Positions 40,904 to 48,359 of a stretch of 53,491 bases of DNA are shown here, in pieces. Every line of letters begins with the position of its first letter. Position 1 is the stretch's first letter. This DNA comes from a virus: positions 1-53,491 of the IMG/VR virus record IMGVR_UViG_3300048999_000117, one strand, 5' to 3'. Under the pieces are notes generated by a model, which saw nothing but the letters and a program-made list of their open reading frames with translations, searched no databases and was not told the origin of the DNA. The position numbers were made by a program, and so were the translations under genes.

Positions 40904-41590
40904 GTGAACGACGCCGCCCGCACCTGGCCCTGCGCCGCCGCGACCTGCCAGCGCACCCTCCGCGACTACGAACTCGACGGAGAACAAACCATCTGCACAC
41001 CTTGCGTCTCCGCCATCCGCACCTGGCTGCACGAGATCCCCCTCCAGCTCGTCGTCATCGGCGGCAGCCGCCAGCGCGAGACCGTCGGAGCCGTCGGCGG
41101 CAGCGGCACCCGCACCCCGCCTCTGCCCGGCCGCGAGGACGTCCTCAACCTCGTCGGCCCCTCGGCTTGGACCGCCGTCCGTGACGAGCACGGCGACCAG
41201 CACGGGCCCGTGCCCATCGTGGGAGTCCTCACCGGCTGGGTCCGGCTCGTCGGTGAGGAACGCACCTGGAACGGGCCCGCGATCGTCACCCCGGAGGCGC
41301 TCGCCCTGTGGCTCGGGCGGGACCGCGTCCTCGACTGGGTGTGCCGGCGCCCGTGGGCGGGTGAGTACCGCGACGAGTTGCACGCGCTGATGCGCACCAT
41401 CCGCAGCGTCACCCGCCTCCGGCCGCAGCGTCGGCCCGTCCCGCAGCCCTGCCCCCGCTGCGACTCGCTCACCCTCGTCGAGACCGACCACGAGATCTAC
41501 ATCGACTGCGGCACCTGCGAGAACCGGTTCACCCGCGAGGAGTTGAAGCTCGCCGCGCGCATCGCGACTGCGGCCATGGACGCAGCATGA
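40904..41590 (+). CDS. Zinc-ribbon protein closing the early operon
   Basis: A 228-residue protein starting at GTG 40904 with a strong AAGGAG site. It has two zinc-like clusters: CAAATC...CTPC at the start and CPRCDSLTLVETDHEIYIDCGTC near residue 185. The second is a transcription-factor-like ribbon and is followed by RFTREELKLAARIA. The middle is an alpha/beta segment. It may act on transcription or DNA. The gene ends one hairpin before the repressor at 41619. Confidence 0.7.
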   Translation: MNDAARTWPCAAATCQRTLRDYELDGEQTICTPCVSAIRTWLHEIPLQLVVIGGSRQRETVGAVGGSGTRTPPLPGREDVLNLVGPSAWTAVRDEHGDQHGPVPIVGVLTGWVRLVGEERTWNGPAIVTPEALALWLGRDRVLDWVCRRPWAGEYRDELHALMRTIRSVTRLRPQRRPVPQPCPRCDSLTLVETDHEIYIDCGTCENRFTREELKLAARIATAAMDAA

Positions 41591-41592
41591 TG

Positions 41593-41617
41593 CGGCCCCC
41601 GCCACAGGCGGGGGCCG
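41593..41617. terminator. Convergent terminator
   Basis: CGGCCCCCGCC and GGCGGGGGCCG form an 11-bp stem with an ACA loop between the plus-strand early operon and the minus-strand repressor gene. It should stop both. Confidence 0.75.
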
Positions 41618-41618
41618 T

Positions 41619-41798
41619 CTACTCGGTGCCGCCCTCGGGGGGCCTGTCTGGTAGTTCGTCCGTCTCGTGTACAAGCCAGCGGAGGAAGTCGCGGATCGCC
41701 GCGCCTCGGTTCCGTGGTCCGACTGCCTGCCCGGCCTTGTCCCACAGCTCTTTCTCGACGCGGACGGTCTGGCGGGGCGTCTTCTCAACGTTCGGCAT
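41619..41798 (-). CDS. Ribbon-helix-helix repressor
   Basis: A 59-residue protein, short enough to be missed by a 60-residue cutoff, on the minus strand from ATG 41798. It starts MPNVEKTPRQTVRVEKELWD and continues with AVGPRNRGAAIRDFLRWLVH, the ribbon strand and two helices of the Arc/CopG fold. Three GTCATGAC palindromes lie upstream, as expected for RHH dimers on tandem sites. It faces the divergent transfer-like operon and probably represses it and itself. Confidence 0.8.
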   Translation of the reverse strand: MPNVEKTPRQTVRVEKELWDKAGQAVGPRNRGAAIRDFLRWLVHETDELPDRPPEGGTE

Positions 41799-41812
41799 CG
41801 GCGCTCCAGTTC

Positions 41813-41881
41813 GTCATGACACCGTGAGGTTACCCATTGCGGTGTCATGACACCAGGGTCTAGGGTGGGTGTCATGACACC
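41813..41881. promoter_or_regulatory. Three RHH operator sites
   Basis: GTCATGAC at 41813-41820, GGTGTCATGACACC at 41841-41854 and the same 14-mer at 41868-41881. Centres are spaced 31 and 27 bases. All lie between the divergent repressor and the membrane/translocase operon, so they can control both. Confidence 0.8.
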
Positions 41882-41943
41882 GGGCCCCAGGGCCCGACAA
41901 CAGAAGACAGCCCATGCCCGGGATTCCCGTCCCAGGCATGGGC
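41881..41943 (+). promoter_or_regulatory. Leader hairpins of the transfer-like operon
   Basis: CGGGCCC and GGGCCCG pair around CA at 41881-41896, and GCCCATGCC (41910-41918) pairs with GGCATGGGC (41935-41943) around an inner CGGG/CCCG stem. They are in the leader between the operators and the first gene, and could attenuate or time expression. Confidence 0.5.
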
Positions 41944-41982
41944 CTAACCGAACCTTCCTGATCAGACCAGGAGGCATCAGCT

Positions 41983-42336
41983 GTGGCTGATCATTCCGCG
42001 CGCCCCGACGCGCCCGCAAGTTCCCCGACCATCGCCGAGCTGCTCCGCCTCTGCGCGGAGGACTACGCCAGCACCGCACACCTGCGCCACCCCAGCGAAC
42101 ACACGGCCCCGGAACGCCCCTGCCCCGCCACGTTCCCCACCGACCCGACGCCCTGCCGCGGCCCGATCGCCGTCACCGTCCTCGACACCGAGAACGCCGG
42201 CGCCGACGGCTGCGAGTACCACGCCGCCCGCCTCCTCGCCTCGCTCAACGGCGGACGCGTCCACGCCCGGCCGGACGCCCCCGACGGCGCCGCCCTCCGC
42301 GTCTTCAAGGCCGCCGCCGGCGGTGAGCGCCAGTGA
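41983..42336 (+). CDS. First gene of transfer-like operon
   Basis: A 117-residue protein starting at GTG 41983 with an AGGAGG site. It has a helical start (TIAELLRLCAEDYASTAHL), four Cys (CPATFPTDPTPC, GCEYHAARLL) and a hydrophobic middle (GPIAVTVLDTENAG). Small proteins of this sort precede membrane genes in Streptomyces mobile elements. Function unknown. Confidence 0.65.
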   Translation: MADHSARPDAPASSPTIAELLRLCAEDYASTAHLRHPSEHTAPERPCPATFPTDPTPCRGPIAVTVLDTENAGADGCEYHAARLLASLNGGRVHARPDAPDGAALRVFKAAAGGERQ

Positions 42337-43196
42337 GCCGCACCCGCCGCGTCCTGGCCAAGCTGACCGCACCCTTCCGCACCAAGGCCCCCGCCGTCGG
42401 CCGTCGCTCGGCCGCCCCGCTGTGGGTCCGCGGACTCACAGCCGGCGGACGCCCCATCGTCCTCGGAGTCGCCCTCCTCATGTGCGCACCCGGCGAGTAC
42501 CACCTCGCCGAGACCGCCGGATGGAACGACCCCTTCACCTACGGCATGCCGGTCGTCCTCTCCGCCTACGCGGGCATCGCCGCCGCCGTCGCCTCCACCC
42601 GCCGCCGAGGCGACCGGGGCCGCTGGTCCGCGATCATCGGCGCCTGCCTCGCCCTCGGCCTCGCCATGGCCGCCCAGGTCGTCAGCCACCTCATCACCAC
42701 CGGGCACGTCATCGCCGACCAGCCCATCCTGATCGCCGTCACCAGCCTCGTCCCGCCCGCCGTCGTCGGTCACCTCCTACACCTCGCGGCCAGCCCGCCG
42801 GACGCACACCAGGACGCACAGGACACCCAGGACGCGACCGCGTCCACCCCCGTCCCGAGCGTCCCGGCTATGCGGGACGTGGTCCCGCCCGATGCCCGGC
42901 TGCTGCCGCTCGTCGCCCGCCCGGTGCCAGTCGTAACCCTCGAACGCGAGGACCGACAGGACGACGACAGGACGCGCGAACTCCCGCCCGGGACGGGCCA
43001 GGACGCCGAGGACGGGCCGCCGCCCGAGCCGCCCCTCATGACGTCCGCCCAGGTCGCCGAGCGGTACGGCATCGCGATGTCCACCGTCCGCTCCTGGGTC
43101 GACACAGGACGCCTCACCGTCCACAGCAAGGACGGCCGGAACCGGAGCTTCTTCCACCCGGACGCCCTTCCCGAGCTGGAGGCGGTGCGCTCATGA
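42333..43196 (+). CDS. DUF2637/SpdB-like membrane protein with HTH
   Basis: A 287-residue protein. Residues 30-150 have four membrane segments (PIVLGVALLMCAPGEYHLA, VVLSAYAGIAAAVAS, SAIIGACLALGLAMAAQVV, ILIAVTSLVPPAVVGHLL), a layout shared with DUF2637/SpdB proteins of Streptomyces plasmids and integrative elements. A Pro/Asp-rich linker follows. Residues 235-285 form a winged-helix domain (LMTSAQVAERYGIAMSTVRSW, RNRSFFHPDALP). Spd proteins help a plasmid spread within the recipient mycelium. Fusion to an HTH suggests DNA binding at the membrane. Confidence 0.72.
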   Translation: MSRTRRVLAKLTAPFRTKAPAVGRRSAAPLWVRGLTAGGRPIVLGVALLMCAPGEYHLAETAGWNDPFTYGMPVVLSAYAGIAAAVASTRRRGDRGRWSAIIGACLALGLAMAAQVVSHLITTGHVIADQPILIAVTSLVPPAVVGHLLHLAASPPDAHQDAQDTQDATASTPVPSVPAMRDVVPPDARLLPLVARPVPVVTLEREDRQDDDRTRELPPGTGQDAEDGPPPEPPLMTSAQVAERYGIAMSTVRSWVDTGRLTVHSKDGRNRSFFHPDALPELEAVRS

Positions 43197-43369
43197 CCCG
43201 CCTCGCCTTCGGCGCCGTCCTCGGACTCCTCGTCGCCTGCCCGACTCTGCTCGCCGTCGTCCTGGCCGTCGTCGCTGCGGTCGTCTCGCAGCCCGCCGTC
43301 CTCGCCTTCGCGGCCGGCGTCCTGCTCTGGCCGCGCCTCGCTCGTCGCGTCCGGGGGTGGACCCGATGA
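43193..43369 (+). CDS. Small hydrophobic membrane protein
   Basis: A 58-residue protein coupled as ATGA. Two hydrophobic helices cover residues 3-30 and 32-46 (FGAVLGLLVACPTLLAVVLA, VLAFAAGVLLW), with a basic tail. Small double-pass proteins of this kind are typical of Streptomyces spread genes. Confidence 0.65.
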   Translation: MTRLAFGAVLGLLVACPTLLAVVLAVVAAVVSQPAVLAFAAGVLLWPRLARRVRGWTR

Positions 43370-43683
43370 GCGACGCCCTGCGAAAGGCGGAGGACGCCGT
43401 CCGGGACGCCACCGCCAACACCGACGTCGTCCGCATCGTCGCCGCCGTCCTCGCCACCCAGCAGGCCGCCCAGCAGCAGGCGCCCGCCCCGCCGTCCGCG
43501 CCGACGACAGACCGACGCCCTGTCGGCCTGTACATCGCCGGCGGCATCGGCGCCGCGGTCGCTCTCGCCTTCCTGGCCATGGCCGCCGCGGTCCTCGCGG
43601 TCGCGGTCGCCGTCGGCGCGATCTGCGCCACCGCCTGCGTGCTCGTGCTCCGCAGCATGTGGCGCGACTTCACCAATCGCTGA
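43366..43683 (+). CDS. Membrane protein with helical head
   Basis: A 105-residue protein starting at ATG 43366 (ATGA overlap). A helical head (ALRKAEDAVRDATANTDVVR), an Ala/Gln/Pro spacer, and two membrane segments (YIAGGIGAAVALAFLAMAAA, VAVGAICATACVLVL) make it another probable spread-type membrane protein. Confidence 0.65.
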   Translation: MSDALRKAEDAVRDATANTDVVRIVAAVLATQQAAQQQAPAPPSAPTTDRRPVGLYIAGGIGAAVALAFLAMAAAVLAVAVAVGAICATACVLVLRSMWRDFTNR

Positions 43684-43697
43684 CCAGGGGGAACCCC

Positions 43698-43934
43698 ATG
43701 AACAAGACCACCCAAGAGCAGTACGTCCAGCTTGCGTGGAGCGCCACCGCCAAGGCCGAGCAGCTGGCCCGCGACGCCGAACGGGCCGCCCGCAACGAGG
43801 ACTTGCGGCACAAGGTCGAGCCGCTCGCCGCCGCTGGCCGCCTGTGGGCCGAGGTCGCGCAGGCCTACAGCTCCATCGCCGCCGTGCTGCCCGAGCCGCT
43901 GCCCGAACTGCCCACCGCCGGAACGGAGTACTGA
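43698..43934 (+). CDS. Helical protein of the transfer-like operon
   Basis: A 78-residue soluble helical protein (QLAWSATAKAEQLARDAERA, AAAGRLWAEVAQAYSSIAAV) with a GGGGAACC site. No motif. Position suggests work with the membrane proteins or translocase. Confidence 0.6.
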   Translation: MNKTTQEQYVQLAWSATAKAEQLARDAERAARNEDLRHKVEPLAAAGRLWAEVAQAYSSIAAVLPEPLPELPTAGTEY

Positions 43935-43936
43935 CC

Positions 43937-44272
43937 ATGCGTAGCTCCTACACGCGCGGCGAGAAGCTGCGCCTGGCGTACCTCGTGGCCAAGGCCGCGA
44001 AACAGTCAATGGCTGGTGACCGCAACGTCGACACCATCGACCCGCGGGTGAAGGCTGCGGCCGACCGCATCGAGGAGCGGGCCGCCGAGCGCGGCAAGAG
44101 CGAGGCCAAGGCGCTAGGCGAGCAGCTGGCGAAAGCCCGCAGCGACGCCGCGACCGCCAAGGCGACCATGCGCGCCAGCCGTGGCCAGGACCGGGCCGCA
44201 GCCCGACGCGAGATGCACGAGCGCGAGGCCGCCGGCCGCCGCCTCGAACGCGAGCTACGCAAGTACCAGTAA
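43937..44272 (+). CDS. Coiled-coil basic protein
   Basis: A 111-residue helical, Arg/Lys/Ala/Glu-rich protein (EERAAERGKSEAKALGEQLA, RREMHEREAAGRRLERELRK). It is likely a coiled-coil or DNA-associated protein. A hairpin follows before the translocase gene. Confidence 0.62.
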   Translation: MRSSYTRGEKLRLAYLVAKAAKQSMAGDRNVDTIDPRVKAAADRIEERAAERGKSEAKALGEQLAKARSDAATAKATMRASRGQDRAAARREMHEREAAGRRLERELRKYQ

Positions 44273-44278
44273 CAACGC

Positions 44279-44319
44279 CCGGGGACGGCGTCCACCGCCA
44301 AGCAGACCGCCGTCCCCGG
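44279..44319 (+). terminator. Hairpin before the translocase gene
   Basis: CCGGGGACGGCG pairs with CGCCGTCCCCGG around a 17-nt loop. It could partly terminate the operon and lower translocase expression. Confidence 0.6.
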
Positions 44320-44356
44320 ACCCCGGACCGCCCAACAGAACGACCGGAGACCCAGC

Positions 44357-46483
44357 ATGACAGTCGACCTGATCAAGGCGTCACCGGACGCACCCTCGGA
44401 CGCGCAGGACGCTCCGGCCCCTGAGGCGTCCTCGGACCGTCCCGAGGCGTCCCGTCCGCCGCGTCGCATCCGCATCGCCCACCTCCGCCGCGTCGTCGTC
44501 GACATCCGCCAGAACCCCGCCTACCGCCTGGCGGTCCGCCACGGCGCCTACACGTGGGGCGGCATGCGCATCCTGACCCGCCGCGCGTGGGAGGCCCGCA
44601 CCACCGCCACGCACCAGCGGATGATGCGCATCGCCGAGGCCGCGGGCAACGAGGAGATGGTGCAGAAGTGGGAACAGCGCGCCTACGCCTACCGGTTCGC
44701 CCGGCACAAGCGGCGCATGGACCTGCTCCAGCTCGCCATCAACCTGCCCAAGGCCGTGTTCACCACGGTCGTCGCCGGGGCGGGCGTGCTCCTGATGCTG
44801 GGCATCCTCATCGCCTGGCACAACCACGACGTCGCCGACGTCCTCGCGCCGCTCGACGCCGTCATTCAGCTGGTGGCGTGGCTGGGGTTCATCGCCTCCG
44901 TCATCTGGGACCCGCTCCTGTACTCGCTGCCCCTGCTCGCCATGGCCGGCGCCTGGGCCGTCGGCAAGAACCAGAAGGCGGCACCCACCTGGGCCCTGCC
45001 CGCCGACGATGCCGCGCTCGACGTCATCCCGGACGAGAACGCCATCCTGAGAGCCCTCGGCAACCTGGGCCTCTCACCCCTGAACAAGGCGATCAAGGAG
45101 GGCTGGAAGCCGCGCTGGGTACAGCCCACGGTCCGCCTCGGCAACGGGTACCACACACAGGTCCAACTGCCCCTCGGCGTCACCGTCGAGATGGTCAACG
45201 GCAAGAAGAACGTCCTCGCCCACAACCTGCTCCGCAAGCCCGTCGAGACCTGGCCGACCGAGCCGCCCAAGCAGCCCGGCGTCCTCGACCTGTGGGTAGC
45301 CGACCAGGGCTCCCTCAACGGACCCGTACCACCGTGGCCCCTGCTCACGGAGGGCACGACCGACTACTTCAAGGGCGTACCCGTCGCCCTGTCGCAGCGC
45401 GGCGAGCCGATCATCGGCAAGCTCATGGCCGCGAACTGGATCGTCGGCGGCATCATGGGCTCCGGCAAGACGTCCATCGTCGTCTCGCTGCTCCTCGGCG
45501 CGATCCTCGACCCGCTCGTCGAGGCCGAGGTGTACGTCATGGCGACGAACATCGACTACGACCCGCTCAAGCCGCGCCTGAAGGCCCTCGTCAAGGGCGA
45601 CGACCCCGAGCAGCTGAAGGCCGCCCTCGACCGGCTGCGCAGCCTCACCAACGAGGTCACCGAGCGCGGCAAGCTGCTGGAGGAACTCGGCGGCGAGTCG
45701 CCCAAGCTCACCCGTGAACTGGCCCTGAAAGACCCGCGCATGCGGCCCCGGGTCATCGTCTTCGACGAGGTCCACGAGCTGTTCATGAGCAAGGAGTACG
45801 GCAAAGAGGCCGCCGAGCTGGCCATCCGCGTCATGAAGAAGGCCCGCAAGGTCGGCATCACCCTCATCTGGGTCACCGTCTCCCCGACCGCCGACAGCAT
45901 CCCGCGCGACGTCACCCGCAACACCAGCCACCGCGTCGCGTTCGCAGTCGGCGACCAGGTCGCCAACGACGGCCTGCTCGGCTCCGGCAAGTACAAGGCC
46001 GGCATCCGCGCGACCGAACTCGTTCCCGGCCAGGACATCGGCACCGCGGTCACCTACGGCTTCACCAGCAAGCCCTTCGAGGTCATCCGCTCCTACTACG
46101 TCGCCCGCGACCCCGAGAAGGGCATCGACGAGGTCACGCCCGTCGTCGAGCGGGCCATGGGCCTCTACGAGGGCACCGGGCCCGTGGACACACCCACCTT
46201 CGACGTGGCCGACCCGCTCACGGACATCGCGGCCGTCCTCGGCCACGAGCCGCGGATGCGGACACAGGACGTGCTGCGCGGCCTCCAAGACCGCGCCCCG
46301 GTCGCCTACGGCAGCTGGTCGTTCCGCGACCTCAAGAGCGTCCTCGACGACGCCGGCCACGGCGTCTACAAGACGGACGGCGGCAAGATGCACGTCAGCC
46401 TCGACCGCATCCTCGACGCCATCGCCGCCCGCGACGAGGACACCCCGGACGACGAAGACGACGAGGGAGGCACCGAAGACTGA
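44357..46483 (+). CDS. TraB/FtsK-like DNA translocase
   Basis: A 708-residue protein. Residues 1-120 are charged; two or three membrane segments follow (about 125-155 and 165-205: AVFTTVVAGAGVLLMLGILI, LLYSLPLLAMAGAWAVG). The ATPase domain has a Walker A motif GGIMGSGKTS with Lys near residue 370, and a Walker B motif VIVFDEVHELFM near 470. The C-terminal 90 residues (MRTQDVLRGLQDRAPVAYGSW, DLKSVLDDAGHGVY) look like the winged-helix DNA-recognition domain of such proteins. This architecture is that of Streptomyces TraB, which moves double-stranded plasmid DNA between cells. The GGGAGGC repeats that follow could be its target. Confidence 0.82.
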   Translation: MTVDLIKASPDAPSDAQDAPAPEASSDRPEASRPPRRIRIAHLRRVVVDIRQNPAYRLAVRHGAYTWGGMRILTRRAWEARTTATHQRMMRIAEAAGNEEMVQKWEQRAYAYRFARHKRRMDLLQLAINLPKAVFTTVVAGAGVLLMLGILIAWHNHDVADVLAPLDAVIQLVAWLGFIASVIWDPLLYSLPLLAMAGAWAVGKNQKAAPTWALPADDAALDVIPDENAILRALGNLGLSPLNKAIKEGWKPRWVQPTVRLGNGYHTQVQLPLGVTVEMVNGKKNVLAHNLLRKPVETWPTEPPKQPGVLDLWVADQGSLNGPVPPWPLLTEGTTDYFKGVPVALSQRGEPIIGKLMAANWIVGGIMGSGKTSIVVSLLLGAILDPLVEAEVYVMATNIDYDPLKPRLKALVKGDDPEQLKAALDRLRSLTNEVTERGKLLEELGGESPKLTRELALKDPRMRPRVIVFDEVHELFMSKEYGKEAAELAIRVMKKARKVGITLIWVTVSPTADSIPRDVTRNTSHRVAFAVGDQVANDGLLGSGKYKAGIRATELVPGQDIGTAVTYGFTSKPFEVIRSYYVARDPEKGIDEVTPVVERAMGLYEGTGPVDTPTFDVADPLTDIAAVLGHEPRMRTQDVLRGLQDRAPVAYGSWSFRDLKSVLDDAGHGVYKTDGGKMHVSLDRILDAIAARDEDTPDDEDDEGGTED

Positions 46484-46626
46484 GGGAGTTCTCCCTACCC
46501 GCCTCCCTGCCCTGCATCCCCATGGTTGACCTGGGGAAACAGTGGTTTAGGGAGGCAGGGGAGGCAGACCCACGAGGACGAGGGAAACGGGAAACAGGGA
46601 CTTCAGCATCCCTCGCGCCGCCTCCC
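46465..46626. repeat. GGGAGGC repeat cluster after the translocase gene
   Basis: GGGAGGC or its complement occurs at 46465-46471, 46501-46507, 46550-46556, 46560-46566 and 46620-46626. AGGGAG and CTCCCT also form an inverted repeat at 46483-46496, and GGGAAAC occurs twice nearby. The 46484-46656 gap has no gene. A repeat cluster next to a TraB-like gene resembles clt loci (translocase binding sites) of Streptomyces plasmids. The role is inferred. Confidence 0.6.
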
Positions 46627-46656
46627 TCCCCACCACGCCCACGAGAGGATGCACAC

Positions 46657-46938
46657 ATGATCAGGCCCGTGTACCGAGTCCAGTGCGACGGCCCCGGCAA
46701 GGAGTGGCTGTCCCTCCCCGACGGCTACGTACCCGGCACAGACCTGCCGGCGGACGCCCTGGTCGCCGCCGACACCGCCGAGAAGGCAGGCAACTGGCCC
46801 GGCGAGCGTGAGGCGAAGCGCGCGGCCATCGGCGCCGGATGGCGCCACCCCATGGACTCCTCGGACTTCAAGGACTGGCTGTGTCCGGCCTGCCAGACAT
46901 CGGTCTCCGCGCAGACCGATGCCGCTACGAGCGGATGA
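46657..46938 (+). CDS. Small zinc-binding protein
   Basis: A 93-residue protein beginning MIRPVYRVQCDGPGKEWLSL. It has WPGEREAKRAAIGAGWRHPM and CPACQTSVSAQ at the end. The protein family, a short beta domain with a CxxC tail, is common in Streptomyces phages. Function unknown. Confidence 0.65.
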   Translation: MIRPVYRVQCDGPGKEWLSLPDGYVPGTDLPADALVAADTAEKAGNWPGEREAKRAAIGAGWRHPMDSSDFKDWLCPACQTSVSAQTDAATSG

Positions 46939-47145
46939 CCATACGAAGGAAGGGGTGCAATGCCTTCGAAGGCTCAGCAGCTGACCCGGAGTACGCGACC
47001 ATGGGGCCACGGAACCGATCTACGCGCCGCCCGGCCACGTCACCGCCGCACGGATCTGGGACGTCCTCGGCTGTGTTGCTGGACACGCGAACGATCACGG
47101 CTGCATACTCTGGTGTCAGCGCCACACGTGCGCCCACACACCACA
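46935..47145 (+). pseudogene. Possible frameshifted small gene
   Basis: ATG 46935 overlaps the previous stop as ATGA, the coupling seen throughout. This frame gives MTIRRKGCNAFEGSAADPEY and then loses coding character at the GGGG run near 47003. Another frame then reads EPIYAPPGHVTAARIWDVLG and CQRHTCAHT with good codon use but no start. One missing G would join them. It is either a real broken gene, a sequencing error, or chance. Confidence 0.3.
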
Positions 47146-47147
47146 CG

Positions 47148-47171
47148 AGCCCCCGCCAACGCGGGGGCTTT
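47148..47171 (+). terminator. Intrinsic terminator
   Basis: AGCCCCCGC and GCGGGGGCT form a 9-bp stem with a CAAC loop, followed by TTTC. It ends transcription just before the small HTH gene. Confidence 0.7.
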
Positions 47172-47191
47172 CGCCGTTGCAGGGGGTGACC

Positions 47192-47449
47192 ATGGGCCGC
47201 CCCGGAGACCGCGAAGCCGCCCACGGCCGCGAAGACGCCGACGGCACCATCTGGTTCACCGTGGCGGAAGCCGCCGCCTTCACCGGCCGCAACCGGCAGA
47301 CCATCTACAGCTGGGAACGCCGAGGTCACCTAAAGGAACCCCGGCACGACGAGCACGGTCGGCGCATCTACACCCAGGCCCAGATCGCTGCCGCCGAACG
47401 CCTCGCGCGCCACAACGCCGCCGCCACACGCCGCGTCGCCGTCGTTTGA
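47192..47449 (+). CDS. MerR-like helix-turn-helix protein
   Basis: An 85-residue protein starting at ATG 47192 with a GGGGGTG site. The domain FTVAEAAAFTGRNRQTIYSWERRGHLKEP, ending with GRRIYTQAQIAAAERL, is a winged-helix of the MerR/excisionase type. It is similar in kind to the domain at the end of the SpdB-like protein. It may be an excisionase or operon regulator. Confidence 0.8.
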   Translation: MGRPGDREAAHGREDADGTIWFTVAEAAAFTGRNRQTIYSWERRGHLKEPRHDEHGRRIYTQAQIAAAERLARHNAAATRRVAVV

Positions 47450-47467
47450 CGACCAGACCGAGGAGCC

Positions 47468-47716
47468 ATGCGCCGCACCCTCACCATCGCCGCGACTACC
47501 GCCGTGCTCCTGCTCGGTCCCGTCGCCTGCAGCAGCAACGACCCCAAGCCCGCGCCGAGCACCACCCGGCCACCGGCAACCACATCGGCCCCGAGCAGCC
47601 CGACGCCCACCACGGCTGCGCCGAGCCCCAGCCCGACCGACCCGCAGGCGAGCCCCACGGCCAGCGACGAGCCCAGCAGCCCACCGTCCAGCCCCCTGGG
47701 CCACGACGGCGCCTGA
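47468..47716 (+). CDS. Small lipoprotein
   Basis: An 82-residue protein with a classic lipoprotein signal: MRRTLTIAATTAVLLLGPVAC, lipidated at Cys21. The rest is a Pro/Ser/Thr linker with no fold. It would be anchored on the outside of the cell membrane. Phage lipoproteins can block superinfection, but any such role here is a guess. Confidence 0.8.
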   Translation: MRRTLTIAATTAVLLLGPVACSSNDPKPAPSTTRPPATTSAPSSPTPTTAAPSPSPTDPQASPTASDEPSSPPSSPLGHDGA

Positions 47717-47801
47717 CGGTCACAACACGGACACACCGGCCCCGCGCGGCCCCCGCGCGACAGATGATGCCCCCTCAGCGTCAGACGTCCTTGGGGGGAC
47801 C

Positions 47802-48053
47802 ATGAGCGACTACAGAGCCGTCCAGACCGCCGTCCGCGTCGAGAAACTCCGCATCTGGTTCGCCTGGGCCTGCGGGAACTTCATCCTCCTCGCCATCGCC
47901 CTCGCCACCCAGCACGTCCACATCGTCAGCGTCGTCACCCAGGTGCTGCTCCTCGCCGGCTTCCTCGCCCTCACGGTCGCCCTCTTCCGCATGACCGGCG
48001 CCCTCAACCGCAAGGCCGCAGCCGCCCGCAACGAGGTCCTCGGCGACCTGTAG
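47802..48053 (+). CDS. Small membrane protein
   Basis: An 83-residue protein with a charged head, two membrane segments (FAWACGNFILLAIALATQH, VVTQVLLLAGFLALTVALF) and a basic tail. Its place before the nuclease and packaging genes is not informative. Confidence 0.65.
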   Translation: MSDYRAVQTAVRVEKLRIWFAWACGNFILLAIALATQHVHIVSVVTQVLLLAGFLALTVALFRMTGALNRKAAAARNEVLGDL

Positions 48054-48068
48054 CGCGAGGAGGCGCCC

Positions 48069-48353
48069 GTGGCCGGCAACCCACGCAACGGGCGCCCCTA
48101 CCGCAGGCTGTGCGCCTGGCTCCGCGCCCAACGCCTCCCGTGCGCACGGTGCGGCCACAACATCGGATACGAGCTGGACGCCCGGCACCCGCTGTCCTTC
48201 ACCGTCGACCACGTCATCCCGCTGTCCAAGGGCGGCAACCTCCTCGACCGTGACAACGCCCGCCCGATGCATCGGCGTTGCAACTCGGCCAAGGGCAACC
48301 GCACGCCAGCACTACCGAAGCCAGCACCACATCGCGCCTCACGGCGGTGGTGA
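48069..48353 (+). CDS. HNH endonuclease of the packaging region
   Basis: A 94-residue protein starting at GTG 48069. Zinc ligands are in CARCGH (Cys25, Cys28) and the HNH core is FTVDHVIPLSKGGNLLDRDNARPMHRRCN, with His48, Asn63 and Cys71. Genomes with HK97-type heads often have a small HNH enzyme just before the terminase, where it helps cut the packaging site. That is the probable role. Confidence 0.85.
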   Translation: MAGNPRNGRPYRRLCAWLRAQRLPCARCGHNIGYELDARHPLSFTVDHVIPLSKGGNLLDRDNARPMHRRCNSAKGNRTPALPKPAPHRASRRW

Positions 48354-48359
48354 TCCCAG

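Noticed and set aside
42333-43369. Membrane genes as a second holin cassette
   Set aside because: They are in an operon with an FtsK-like ATPase under an RHH repressor, and a holin candidate already lies beside the endolysin.
46960-47805. 281-codon plus-strand frame starting after AAGGAAGGGG
   Set aside because: The start site looks good, but the translation is Arg/Pro/His-rich and overlaps the HTH and lipoprotein genes, which have clear features in another frame.
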